From assembly GCF_000993785.3 (NCBI RefSeq), contig NZ_CP009922.3:4650001-4714000 (forward strand): a DNA stretch of 64,000 nt. The letters run 5' to 3'. The stretch is from Streptomyces xiamenensis (GTDB taxonomy: Bacteria > Actinomycetota > Actinomycetes > Streptomycetales > Streptomycetaceae). Below the pieces are notes generated by a model. That model made no database searches and was not told where the DNA came from. It saw nothing but the letters and a program-made list of their open reading frames with translations. The translations under genes and the position numbers were made by a program. This document shows positions 51,511-60,116 of this stretch, piece by piece; positions within the stretch are counted from its first letter, which is position 1; every line of letters starts with the position of its first letter.

Positions 51511-52935
51511 ATGTCCGCCATGGCCAAGGCTCCCGTACTCACCCCGCAGGACCAGGACTTCCCCCGCTGGTACCAGGACCTGATCGGCAAGGCCGAGCTG
51601 GCGGACAACGGGCCGGTGCGCGGCACCATGGTGATCCGACCGTACGGATACGGGCTGTGGGAGCGGATGCAGCAGGAGCTGGACGCCCGGATCAAGGCGG
51701 CAGGTGCCCGTAACGCCTACTTCCCGCTGTTCATCCCCGAGTCCTATCTCAGCCGCGAGGCCGAGCACGTGGAGGGCTTCGCACCGGAGCTGGCGGTGGT
51801 CACCCACGGCGGCGGCAAGCGCCTGGAGGAGCCGGTGGTGGTCCGGCCCACCTCGGAGACGATCGTCAACGAGTACTTCTCCAAGTGGGTGAACAGCTAC
51901 CGCGACCTGCCGCTGCTGATCAACCAGTGGGCGAACGTGGTGCGCTGGGAGATGCGGCCGCGGGTCTTCCTGCGGACCACCGAGTTCCTGTGGCAGGAAG
52001 GGCACACCGCGCACGCGAGTTACGAGGAGGCCCGCGACTACGCCGCCCGCATCCACCGCGAGGTGTACGCCGACTTCCTGCGCAATGTGCTGGCCATCGA
52101 CGTCGTCCTGGGCCGCAAGTCCCCCGCGGAGCGGTTCGCCGGCGCCATCAACACCCTCACCCTGGAGGGCATGATGCGCGACGGGAAGGCGCTGCAACTG
52201 GGCACCAGTCATGAGCTGGGCCAGAACTTCGCGAAGGCCTTCGACACCCGCTATCTCGGCCCGGACGGCGCGCGTCGGCTGGTGTGGCAGACCTCCTGGG
52301 GCGCCTCCACTCGCATGGTGGGCGGGCTGATCATGTCCCACGGTGACGATCAGGGGCTGCGGGTGCCGCCGCGGCTGGCGCCGGTGCAGGCGGTGGTGCT
52401 CGCGGTCAAGGGCGACGGGGCGGTGCTGACGGCGGTGAACGAGACCGCCGCGGCACTGCGTGCGGCGGGGGTCCGGGTGGAGACCGATGAGCGCGTGGAG
52501 ATCCCCTTCGGGCGGCGTGCCGTGGACTGGGAGCTGAAGGGCGTACCGGCCCGGGTCGAGATCGGTCCGCGCGATCTGGCGGACGGAGCGGCCATCCTGG
52601 TGCGCCGTATCCCGGGCGGGAAGCAGCCGGTGGCGCTGGCTGCGCTGCCGGGGCTGCTGCCGGGCCTGCTGGAGGAGGACCAGGCGCAGTTGCTGCGCGA
52701 GTCGCGCGAGCGGCGTGAGGCCCGTACCGCCGAGGTGTCCGGCGTCGAGGAGGCGGTGGCGGCGGCCGCGGCGGGCGGCTGGGCGCGGATCCCCTGGGCG
52801 GATCTCGGTCCGGAGGGCGAGGCGCGCCTGGCGCAGGACGCCGTGTCGGTGCGGGTCCTGGTGGCGGCGGACGGGTCGGTGCCGGCCTCGGACGACGCAC
52901 CCGGTACGGTCGCAGTGGTGGGTCGCGCCTACTGA
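51511..52935 (+). CDS. proS: Prolyl-tRNA synthetase, archaeal/eukaryotic type
   Basis: This 474-aa class II synthetase is of the short ProS type: DFPRWYQDLIGKAELADNGPVRG at the start, VVRPTSETIVNEYFSKW, and EFLWQEGHTAHAS as motif 2 region. It has no bacterial editing (INS) domain. The usual actinobacterial ProRS is the longer bacterial type, so this may be a second enzyme. Starts ATG 51511 or 51520 give the family N-terminus; GTG 51451, overlapping the ffh stop, would translate the hairpin and add 20 residues. No ribosome-binding site is visible. Confidence 0.92.
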   Translation: MSAMAKAPVLTPQDQDFPRWYQDLIGKAELADNGPVRGTMVIRPYGYGLWERMQQELDARIKAAGARNAYFPLFIPESYLSREAEHVEGFAPELAVVTHGGGKRLEEPVVVRPTSETIVNEYFSKWVNSYRDLPLLINQWANVVRWEMRPRVFLRTTEFLWQEGHTAHASYEEARDYAARIHREVYADFLRNVLAIDVVLGRKSPAERFAGAINTLTLEGMMRDGKALQLGTSHELGQNFAKAFDTRYLGPDGARRLVWQTSWGASTRMVGGLIMSHGDDQGLRVPPRLAPVQAVVLAVKGDGAVLTAVNETAAALRAAGVRVETDERVEIPFGRRAVDWELKGVPARVEIGPRDLADGAAILVRRIPGGKQPVALAALPGLLPGLLEEDQAQLLRESRERREARTAEVSGVEEAVAAAAAGGWARIPWADLGPEGEARLAQDAVSVRVLVAADGSVPASDDAPGTVAVVGRAY

Positions 52936-53045
52936 CCGAGATCTCCGGGGATTTCGGCGTCGCCATGAACTGACGGGTAAGTGCAAATTCGCGGACTTGG
53001 CACCGGAATCGGAACACCCGGTGGGCCTTGCTCGTTACACACGAC

Positions 53046-53663
53046 GTGAGCACGACACCACCAGTTCTCGCCGCCGAGCTGGCGCACGCGTGGGCCGACA
53101 TTCAACGGCACCACCCGGAGTTGCCAGACCTGGCCGCCCCTGAATCCCTGATCGGGGAGTCGTCGTCCGCCTGTGGACACGAGCTCTCCTTCGAACGACT
53201 GTTGCACGAGGCCGTGCATGGCATCGCCGCCGCCCGCGGAGTGCGGGACACCTCCCGGGCGGGGCGGTATCACAACCGCCGCTTCCTGGCGATCGCCGAG
53301 GAGCTCGGTCTCGACCACGCAGAGGATCCGCATCCCAGCAGCGGATTCTCCCTGGTGACCATGAACGCCGAGGCCCGCAGGCGTTACCGACCCACGGCCG
53401 AGCGCCTCCAGCGAGCCCTCAAGGCCCACCTGGCGGCGACCGCCACCGACACCAAGCGCAGTTTCCGCGGGCCCGCCGCCCGCCACGGTTCCTCCGGTGG
53501 CGGCGTACGGGTCAAGGCCGTCTGCGAATGCGGACGCAACGTGCGAGTCGTCCCCTCCGTCCTCGCACAGGCTCCCATCATGTGCGGTGCCTGCAAGAAG
53601 CCCTTCCAGATCGCCGAGACGGCAGTGGCCGGGAAGACGATGGCGGTCGCCGCGTCCGTGTGA
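53046..53663 (+). CDS. SprT-like putative zinc metalloprotein
   Basis: This 205-aa protein has an HEAVH (HExxH) motif near residue 57 in ERLLHEAVHGIAAARG, followed by RYHNRRFLAIAEELGL as in SprT-like metallopeptidase domains. A C-terminal zinc ribbon has Cys in CECGRN and MCGACKK. GTG start at 53046; a few upstream codons are also open. No signal peptide, so it acts in the cytoplasm, perhaps on DNA-protein complexes as SprT-like proteases do elsewhere. Confidence 0.8.
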   Translation: MSTTPPVLAAELAHAWADIQRHHPELPDLAAPESLIGESSSACGHELSFERLLHEAVHGIAAARGVRDTSRAGRYHNRRFLAIAEELGLDHAEDPHPSSGFSLVTMNAEARRRYRPTAERLQRALKAHLAATATDTKRSFRGPAARHGSSGGGVRVKAVCECGRNVRVVPSVLAQAPIMCGACKKPFQIAETAVAGKTMAVAASV

Positions 53664-53899
53664 CGCGATCGGGCCCGTCTCCTGAGACGCCCCCGGGGCG
53701 GCGCCGAGCGCCGGTCCCCCCACCTTTACCCGGGCGTGCTTCGGGCCTGTGCCCATGTGGCAGAATGAAACGCTGAACTCGACAGTCGTACAGGACCCTC
53801 TCGCCTTCGGCTGGCGCGTCCATCGGGCCCTCCTGAGCCGCAACCCCACGTGGCAGAACGCTGTGGCCCATACGTCAAGACTCAGGAGACACCACAGCA

Positions 53900-54349
53900 G
53901 TGGCAGTCAAGATCAAGCTGAAGCGACTGGGCAAGATCCGTTCGCCGCACTACCGCATCGTCGTCGCCGACTCCCGCACCCGCCGTGACGGCCGTGCGAT
54001 CGAGGAGATCGGCCTGTACCACCCGGTGCAGAACCCCTCGCGCATCGAGGTCGACTCCGAGCGTGCCCAGTACTGGCTGGGGGTCGGCGCCCAGCCGACC
54101 GAGCCCGTGCTGGCCATTCTGAAGGTCACCGGTGACTGGCAGAAGTTCAAGGGTCTGCCCGCCCCGCCGCCGATGAAGGTCGCCGAGCCGAAGCCCGACA
54201 AGCGCGCCCTCTTCGAGGCCGCGGCCAAGGAGTCGGGTGGCGAGCCCAAGGGCGAGGCCATCACCCAGAAGGCCAAGAAGAGCGACAAGGCCGACAAGAA
54301 GGCCGACGCCGAGGGCGCCGACGCTCCGGCCGAGTCGACCGAGGGCTGA
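53900..54349 (+). CDS. rpsP: 30S ribosomal protein S16
   Basis: In this 149-aa protein, residues 1-85 are S16 (MAVKIKLKRLGKIRSPHYRIVVADSR). The remainder is a long Lys/Ala/Glu tail typical of actinobacterial S16. GTG start with AGGAG about 12 nt upstream. It heads the rpsP-KH-rimM-trmD-rplS cluster; the 236-nt gap before it must carry the promoter. Confidence 0.97.
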   Translation: MAVKIKLKRLGKIRSPHYRIVVADSRTRRDGRAIEEIGLYHPVQNPSRIEVDSERAQYWLGVGAQPTEPVLAILKVTGDWQKFKGLPAPPPMKVAEPKPDKRALFEAAAKESGGEPKGEAITQKAKKSDKADKKADAEGADAPAESTEG

Positions 54350-54350
54350 G

Positions 54351-54590
54351 ATGCTTGAGGAGGCCCTGGAGCACTTGGTGAAGGGCATCGTCGACAATCC
54401 CGACGAGGTCCAGGTCGCCTCGCGCACCTTGCGCCGTGGGCGCGTGCTGGAGGTCCGGGTGCACCCCGACGACCTCGGCAAGGTGATCGGCCGCAATGGC
54501 CGGACCGCCCGATCGCTGCGTACGGTCGTGGGCGCGCTCGGCGGCCGGGGCATCCGGGTCGATCTGGTCGACGTGGACGAGGTCCGTTAG
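54351..54590 (+). CDS. KH-domain RNA-binding protein KhpA
   Basis: This 79-aa single KH domain has the GxxG loop IGRNGRTARSLR. It is the KhpA/YlqC family, which pairs with KhpB (Jag) to bind RNA. It starts 1 nt after the rpsP stop. Confidence 0.93.
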   Translation: MLEEALEHLVKGIVDNPDEVQVASRTLRRGRVLEVRVHPDDLGKVIGRNGRTARSLRTVVGALGGRGIRVDLVDVDEVR

Positions 54591-54612
54591 GACCCGTCGC
54601 GATGGCATCACA

Positions 54613-54652
54613 CCGAAGGCCGGGGGCCGAGCACAGCGCCCCCGGCCTTCGG
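54613..54652 (+). terminator. Perfect 15-bp hairpin inside the rpsP-rplS cluster
   Basis: CCGAAGGCCGGGGGC pairs exactly with GCCCCCGGCCTTCGG around a 10-nt loop; CTGTTCGCG follows. It may be a partial terminator separating rpsP-khpA from rimM-trmD-rplS, or a processing site. Confidence 0.75.
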
Positions 54653-54692
54653 CTGTTCGCGCAGCACTGAGGGAAGAGACGGAACAGTCACC

Positions 54693-55244
54693 GTGGAGCT
54701 GGTTGTAGCCCGCATCGGGCGTGCCCATGGCATCAAGGGCGAGGTCACCGTCGAGGTACGGACGGACGAGCCGGAGGCGCGGCTGGCACCGGGCACGGTG
54801 CTCGCCACCGATCCGCCCGGCACCGGACCGCTGACGATCGAGACCGGCCGGGTGCACAGCGGGCGGCTGCTGCTGCGGTTCGCCGGGGTGAGCGACCGGA
54901 GCGGAGCCGAGGCCCTGCGCAACACCCTGCTGATCGCCGAGGTGGACCCCGAGGAGACCCCGGACGACCCGGAGGAGTACTACGACCACCAGTTGATCGA
55001 CCTCGACGTGGTCACCCGTGACGGCACCCACATCGGCCGGATCACCGAGATCTCGCACCTGCCGTACCAGGATCTGCTCGTGGTGGCCCGTCCCGGCGGC
55101 GGCGAGGCGCTCATCCCCTTCGTCGAGGAGATCGTTCCCGAGATCGACCTGACCGAGCAGCGCGCCGTCATCGACCCGCCGCCCGGGCTCCTGGAGGAGC
55201 CGGCGGACGCCGGCGGCGACGGCGCGGAGGACGGCCGGCGGTGA
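54693..55244 (+). CDS. rimM: Ribosome maturation factor RimM
   Basis: This 183-aa protein has ELVVARIGRAHGIKGEVTVEVRTD at the start and a C-terminal PRC-barrel (YDHQLIDLDVVTRDG...LIPFVEEIVPEIDL). It binds S19 during 30S assembly. GTG start. Its stop overlaps trmD by 4 nt (GTGA). Confidence 0.96.
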   Translation: MELVVARIGRAHGIKGEVTVEVRTDEPEARLAPGTVLATDPPGTGPLTIETGRVHSGRLLLRFAGVSDRSGAEALRNTLLIAEVDPEETPDDPEEYYDHQLIDLDVVTRDGTHIGRITEISHLPYQDLLVVARPGGGEALIPFVEEIVPEIDLTEQRAVIDPPPGLLEEPADAGGDGAEDGRR

Positions 55245-56050
55245 GGATCGACGTCGTCAGTATCTTCCCCGAGTACCTGGAGCCCTTGAACGTCTCCCTG
55301 GTCGGCAAGGCCCGCGCCCGCGGACAGCTCGACGTGCGGGTGCACGATCTGCGCCAGTGGACGCACGACCGGCACCACACCGTGGACGACACGCCCTATG
55401 GCGGCGGCCCTGGCATGGTCATGAAGCCCGACCCCTGGGGAGAGGCGCTGGACGCGATCATCGCGGACGGCGAGGGCACCCCCGAGCTGATCGTCCCCAC
55501 CCCCAGCGGAGTGCCGTTCACGCAGCGGCTCGCCGTGGAGCTGTCCGCCGCGCCGTGGCTGATCTTCACCCCCGCCCGGTACGAGGGGATCGACCGCCGG
55601 GTGATCGAGGAGTACGGCGCCCGGCTGCCCGTGCGTGAGGTCTCCATCGGCGATTACGTCCTGGCGGGCGGCGAGGCCCCGGTGCTCGTGATGACCGAGG
55701 CCATCGCCAGGCTGCTCCCCGGCGTGCTCGGCAACGCCGCCTCCCACCAGGACGACTCCTTCGCCCCGGGCACGATGGCGGCTCTGCTGGAGGGCCCGGT
55801 CTACACCAAACCGCCCAGCTGGCGCGGGCACGAGGTGCCCGACGTGCTGGTCAGCGGGCACCACGGGAAGATCGCCCGCTGGCGCAGGGACGAGGCGCTG
55901 CGCCGTACGGTCGCCCACCGTCCTGATCTGATCGCCGGTGCCGAGCCGGGGGCATTCGACAAACGGGACCGCGCGACCCTGGCGGACGAGGGCTGGTGGC
56001 CGCGGCCGGACGGCCGATTTGAGCCCGGGTCACCGGGCGTGGAAGAATAG
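55241..56050 (+). CDS. trmD: tRNA (guanine37-N1)-methyltransferase
   Basis: This 269-aa SPOUT-fold protein has MRIDVVSIFPEYLEP, YGGGPGMVMKP and the SAM knot EVSIGDYVLAGGEAPVLVM. It methylates G37 of tRNAs reading CNN and some GNN codons, preventing frameshifts. Coupled to rimM by a GTGA overlap. Confidence 0.97.
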   Translation: MRIDVVSIFPEYLEPLNVSLVGKARARGQLDVRVHDLRQWTHDRHHTVDDTPYGGGPGMVMKPDPWGEALDAIIADGEGTPELIVPTPSGVPFTQRLAVELSAAPWLIFTPARYEGIDRRVIEEYGARLPVREVSIGDYVLAGGEAPVLVMTEAIARLLPGVLGNAASHQDDSFAPGTMAALLEGPVYTKPPSWRGHEVPDVLVSGHHGKIARWRRDEALRRTVAHRPDLIAGAEPGAFDKRDRATLADEGWWPRPDGRFEPGSPGVEE

Positions 56051-56183
56051 CCCGGCTCACCCCGCCCGCGCGCGACCCTGCCACAGGGGGATCGACGCCC
56101 GCCGGCGGAGAGCGCACCGAAGTGTCCCCACCATGACCAGAACCGCTGATGACCTGTGGCATCCGCGAGGAGAGCAGCCAGAC

Positions 56184-56534
56184 ATGACCCACCTTCTCGA
56201 CTCTGTCGACTCCGCGTCGCTGCGCGACGACGTCCCGGCCTTCCGGCCCGGTGACACCATCAACGTCCACGTGCGCGTCATCGAGGGCAACCGCTCCCGT
56301 GTGCAGCAGTTCAAGGGCGTTGTCATTCGCCGCCAGGGCTCCGGCATCCGCGAGACCTTCACGGTCCGCAAGGTCAGCTTCGGCGTGGGCGTGGAGCGTA
56401 CCTTCCCGGTGCACACTCCCGTCGTGGAGAAGATCGAGGTCGTGACCCGCGGCGCCGTCCGCCGTGCGAAGCTGTACTACCTCCGCGAGCTGCGCGGCAA
56501 GGCCGCCAAGATCAAGGAGAAGCGCGAGCGCTGA
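56184..56534 (+). CDS. rplS: 50S ribosomal protein L19
   Basis: This 116-aa L19 has FRPGDTINVHVRVIEGNRSRVQ and KLYYLRELRGKAAKIKEKR. GAGGAGAG lies upstream of ATG 56184. It closes the ribosomal cluster, with the signal-peptidase genes following after 33 nt. Confidence 0.97.
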   Translation: MTHLLDSVDSASLRDDVPAFRPGDTINVHVRVIEGNRSRVQQFKGVVIRRQGSGIRETFTVRKVSFGVGVERTFPVHTPVVEKIEVVTRGAVRRAKLYYLRELRGKAAKIKEKRER

Positions 56535-56567
56535 TCGGCCCCGCCCGATGGCCGGTTACCATCAGGC

Positions 56568-57269
56568 GTGACCGAATCCGACGCACAACTTCCGGAGCGC
56601 GACCGCTCCTCCGGCTCCGAATGGGGCAGGTGGTGGCGGTCGCGCTCCGTGCGTGTCTGGACCGTCTCGCTGCTGAGCACGGTGCTGGTCTTCGGACTCA
56701 CCAGCGCTTATGTCGTGCAGCCCTTCGTCATCCCCAGCGGTTCCATGGAGGGCACGCTCCAGGTCGGTGACCGGGTGTTGGTCAACAAGCTCGCGTACAG
56801 CTTCGGCGGGGAGATCCGGCGCGGCGATGTCATCGTCTTCGACGGCGCCGGCACCTTCGCCGCCGAGCCGGAGGAGCCCGGGCTGTTCGGCGGTCTGTTG
56901 CGCACGGCGGGCGCCGTGGTGGGTCTCGCTCCGGCGTCGGGTACCGACTATGTGAAGCGCGTGATCGGGATCGGCGGGGACCGGGTGGTCTGTTGCGACG
57001 CCCAGGGGCGGATCGAGGTGAACGGTGAACCGCTCGACGAGCCCTATCTGTATCCGGGGGACGAGCCGTCGACGGTCAGGTTTGACATCGAGGTGCCGGA
57101 GGGACGGTTGTGGGTAATGGGTGACCACCGTTCCGATTCGGCGGACTCCCGGGAGTATCTGGGGGCCCCAGGGGGTGGCACGATTTCCGAGGACAAGGTG
57201 ATCGGCCGGGCCGATTGGATCGGCTGGCCGCCCAGCAGAATGAGCTCACTGCGGTCCGGCGATGGGTGA
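56568..57269 (+). CDS. sipW: Type I signal peptidase (first of four)
   Basis: The 233-aa protein has one N-terminal membrane helix (RVWTVSLLSTVLVFGLTSAYVV), the catalytic Ser in PSGSMEGTL, the catalytic Lys in YVKRVIGIGGD and the GDHRSDSADSR box. There is no C-terminal anchor, as in SipW of Streptomyces. GTG start. It overlaps the next gene by 8 nt. The four enzymes remove signal peptides at the outer membrane face. Confidence 0.93.
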   Translation: MTESDAQLPERDRSSGSEWGRWWRSRSVRVWTVSLLSTVLVFGLTSAYVVQPFVIPSGSMEGTLQVGDRVLVNKLAYSFGGEIRRGDVIVFDGAGTFAAEPEEPGLFGGLLRTAGAVVGLAPASGTDYVKRVIGIGGDRVVCCDAQGRIEVNGEPLDEPYLYPGDEPSTVRFDIEVPEGRLWVMGDHRSDSADSREYLGAPGGGTISEDKVIGRADWIGWPPSRMSSLRSGDG

Positions 57270-58431
57270 GCGGGGGAAGCCCCGAAGCGGGCGTGGACGG
57301 CTGGGCCGTGGGGCACCGCAGGAACCGCGGGGCGCCGAGCACGACGCTCCGGAGGATCTGGACGGGCAGCCCGGGGAACAGGCGGAGGGCGCGGCGGACC
57401 GGCCCACGCTGCGCGGGCCCGGCGAGGGCCGCGCGGACCGGCGGCGGGCGGCGAAGCGGATCAGGCGGCGGCGGCGGTTGCGCGCCACCCGTGAGATACC
57501 GATCCTCATCGGAGTGGCGCTCCTGATCGCGTTGGTACTCAAGACCTTTCTGGTCCAGGCGTTCGTCATCCCGTCGGGGTCGATGGAACAGACGATCAAG
57601 ATCGACGACCGGGTGCTGGTGGACAAGCTGACCCCCTGGTTCGGCTGGGAGCCGCAGCGTGGTGAGGTGGTCGTCTTCCGGGACCCGGGCGGCTGGCTGG
57701 AGCAGGACCCGCAGGCCGCCGCGGGCGATCCGCCGGCCGGGATCAAGCAACTGCGGGACGGGCTGACCTGGATCGGACTGCTGCCCTCCGCCGAGGACCA
57801 GGATCTGATCAAGCGGGTGATCGGGGTCGGCGGGGACCGGGTGGTCTGCTGCGAGGAGGCCGGCCGGATCACGGTGAACGGCGTCGCGGTGGACGAGCCC
57901 TACCTCTACCCCGGGAATCCGCCTTCACGGATCGAGTTCGACGTGACGGTGCCCGAGGGGCACATCTTTGTCATGGGTGACCACCGGTCGAACTCCGCGG
58001 ACTCCCGGTACCACCTGGAGGGGCCGGATCAGGGTACGGTTCCCACTGAGCTGGTCGTGGGCCGTGCCGTGGTCATCGCCTGGCCGTTCTCCCACTGGCA
58101 GCGGCTGGACGCCACCGACGTCTTCGCGGCGGTGCCGGACCCGGCCGGGACGGACGGGACGGTCGAGGACGCCGAGGCGCGGGCCGCTCCGCCGGAACGG
58201 GCCACGCTCGGGAACAATGTTTTGGCGCCACTCCCGATCCCTGTGGAACTTCCGCTCGTTATGGGAGTAGTGGGCCTGTGGCGGATACCGCATGGGCAGA
58301 AACGCAGCGTGAGGAGTGGATGTGGGGGATGTGGCAGTCGGTGCACGGTCCGGTGCGGACGATCCGGAGGAATCCCCGGTGAGTCCCGGCGGCGGAGCAT
58401 CTGGCGAGGAGCCCCCAGGCGACGGTCCTGA
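57262..58431 (+). CDS. sipX: Type I signal peptidase (second of four)
   Basis: This 389-aa protein has a long Arg/Gly/Glu-rich cytoplasmic N-terminus (residues 1-75), a membrane helix, catalytic Ser in PSGSMEQTI, Lys in LIKRVIGVGGD and GDHRSNSADSR. The last 55 residues are Arg/Cys-rich (RSGCGGCGSRC) and are read from DNA that also encodes the start of the next gene, an overlap of about 110 nt. The true stop may have been lost or the tail may be genuine. Confidence 0.9.
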   Translation: MGERGKPRSGRGRLGRGAPQEPRGAEHDAPEDLDGQPGEQAEGAADRPTLRGPGEGRADRRRAAKRIRRRRRLRATREIPILIGVALLIALVLKTFLVQAFVIPSGSMEQTIKIDDRVLVDKLTPWFGWEPQRGEVVVFRDPGGWLEQDPQAAAGDPPAGIKQLRDGLTWIGLLPSAEDQDLIKRVIGVGGDRVVCCEEAGRITVNGVAVDEPYLYPGNPPSRIEFDVTVPEGHIFVMGDHRSNSADSRYHLEGPDQGTVPTELVVGRAVVIAWPFSHWQRLDATDVFAAVPDPAGTDGTVEDAEARAAPPERATLGNNVLAPLPIPVELPLVMGVVGLWRIPHGQKRSVRSGCGGCGSRCTVRCGRSGGIPGESRRRSIWRGAPRRRS

Positions 58432-59284
58432 CCCCGAGGGTCAGGGCAAGGGCGGTTACCAGCCCGACGACGGCGAGAGCACGCCGGCACCGGGCAAGAA
58501 GCAGCGTTCCTTCTGGAAGGAGCTGCCGATCCTGATCGGCATCGCCATCGTGCTGGCGCTGTTGATCAAGACCTTCCTGGTTCAGGCGTTCTCGATCCCC
58601 TCGAACTCGATGCAGAACACCTTGCAGCGGGGCGATCGCGTGCTGGTCGACAAGCTCACCCCCTGGTTCGGGTCCACCCCCGAGCGCGGCGAGGTGGTCG
58701 TCTTCAACGACCCGGGTGGCTGGCTGGGCGAGAGCCCGGAGCAGAGCGGATTCGGCGCCGCCGTGCAGCAGGGGTTGAGCTGGATCGGCCTGATGCCCTC
58801 CGCCGAGGACCAGGACCTGATCAAGCGGGTGATCGCGGTCGGCGGCGACACCGTCTCGTGCCGCAAGGGCGGTCCGGTGATCCTCAACGGCAAGGAACTG
58901 GACGAGAGCGAGTACCTCTTCCCCGGCAACACGGCCTGTGACGACCAGGAGTTCGGGCCGATCACCATCCCGGACGGCGAGCTGTGGGTGATGGGTGACC
59001 ACCGGCAGGATTCGCTGGACTCCCGTTACCACCAGAACCTCCCCGGCGGCGGCACCGTGCCGGAGAGCAAAGTCGTCGGCCGTGCCATCGTCGTCGCCTG
59101 GCCGGTGAACCGCTGGTCCACCCTGCCCGTCCCCTCCAGCTACGACGACATTCCCAGTGCGGCGATGGCCACCGCCGTCGCTACGGCGGCCGGCCCGGCC
59201 GGACTGGGGCTGGCCCTGGCCGTCCCGCTGGTGCTGTGGCGGCGCCGGACACTGCTCCGCAAGGAGGAGTCGGCACAACGCTGA
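58322..59284 (+). CDS. sipY: Type I signal peptidase (third of four)
   Basis: This 320-aa protein has a Gly/Pro/Asp-rich N-terminus, a membrane helix (LPILIGIAIVLALLIK), Ser in PSNSMQNTL, Lys in LIKRVIAVGGD, GDHRQDSLDSR, and a second C-terminal membrane helix ending in basic residues. I chose GTG 58322 because GAGGAG (58311-58316) is 5 nt upstream; GTG 58316 overlaps that site. Confidence 0.92.
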   Translation: MGDVAVGARSGADDPEESPVSPGGGASGEEPPGDGPDPEGQGKGGYQPDDGESTPAPGKKQRSFWKELPILIGIAIVLALLIKTFLVQAFSIPSNSMQNTLQRGDRVLVDKLTPWFGSTPERGEVVVFNDPGGWLGESPEQSGFGAAVQQGLSWIGLMPSAEDQDLIKRVIAVGGDTVSCRKGGPVILNGKELDESEYLFPGNTACDDQEFGPITIPDGELWVMGDHRQDSLDSRYHQNLPGGGTVPESKVVGRAIVVAWPVNRWSTLPVPSSYDDIPSAAMATAVATAAGPAGLGLALAVPLVLWRRRTLLRKEESAQR

Positions 59285-59341
59285 TCGTGGGACATCCGGC
59301 GCTGGGTAGAGTCACTCCGGACCAAAAATCTGGAGGGTGTG

Positions 59342-60088
59342 ATGAACGGAGCGCCGCGCCGTCCCACGGGGGTGGGGCATCGGCTGTCCCAGATCGCCGT
59401 CGCCCTGGGCTGCGTGCTGTTCGTGGGCGGCTTCGCCGTGGGCGCCCTGCTCTATCAGCCGTACGCCGTACCCACCGACTCCATGCACCCCTCGGTCGCG
59501 GCGGGGGACCGGGTGCTGGCCCAGCGCATCGAGGGCGAGCAGGTGCGCCGCGGGGATGTCGTGGTCTTCCGGGAGGCGACCTGGGGGGACGCCCCGATGA
59601 TCAAGCGTGTCGTGGGCCTGGGCGGGGACACCGTGGCCTGCTGCGACCCGGGCGGGCTGCTGCTGGTGAACGGCGAGCCGGTCCACGAGCCGTACCTGGA
59701 CCCGCGGTGGAGTGAGTCACCCACGGCCTACGAGGTCCGGATCCCGGAGGGCGAGCTGTTCCTGCTGGGTGACCAGCGGCTGGCCTCCATCGACTCCCGC
59801 GATCAGATCAGCGAGGCCACGGCGGGCAGTGTGCCCGTGCAGGCGGTCACCGCCCGGGTGGAGGCCACGCTGTGGCCGCCCGGCTCCGCGGGGCTGCTGC
59901 CGCGCCCCACCGGCTTCGCCGACCAGCCCGGCGGCATATCCGGTACAGGACCGTTTCTCCTGCTGTGCTGGGCCATCGCCGCCGGCCTGCTGCTGATCCT
60001 CGCCGGGGCGCTCTACGGCCCGCTGGCGCGTCGCTCATCCCGATCGGGCCACCGAGGGGTGCCGAAACCGACGGGTGACGCACAATGA
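59342..60088 (+). CDS. sipZ: Type I signal peptidase (fourth of four)
   Basis: This 248-aa protein has an N-terminal membrane helix, Ser in PTDSMHPSV, Lys in MIKRVVGLGGD, GDQRLASIDSR (Gln replacing the usual His) and a C-terminal membrane helix (GPFLLLCWAIAAGLLLILAG). ATG 59342 is preferred; a GTG one codon earlier touches the GGAGGG. It is the most divergent of the four. Confidence 0.92.
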   Translation: MNGAPRRPTGVGHRLSQIAVALGCVLFVGGFAVGALLYQPYAVPTDSMHPSVAAGDRVLAQRIEGEQVRRGDVVVFREATWGDAPMIKRVVGLGGDTVACCDPGGLLLVNGEPVHEPYLDPRWSESPTAYEVRIPEGELFLLGDQRLASIDSRDQISEATAGSVPVQAVTARVEATLWPPGSAGLLPRPTGFADQPGGISGTGPFLLLCWAIAAGLLLILAGALYGPLARRSSRSGHRGVPKPTGDAQ

Positions 60089-60116
60089 GGGAAGCACGGC
60101 TGAAGGGGATCACGCC

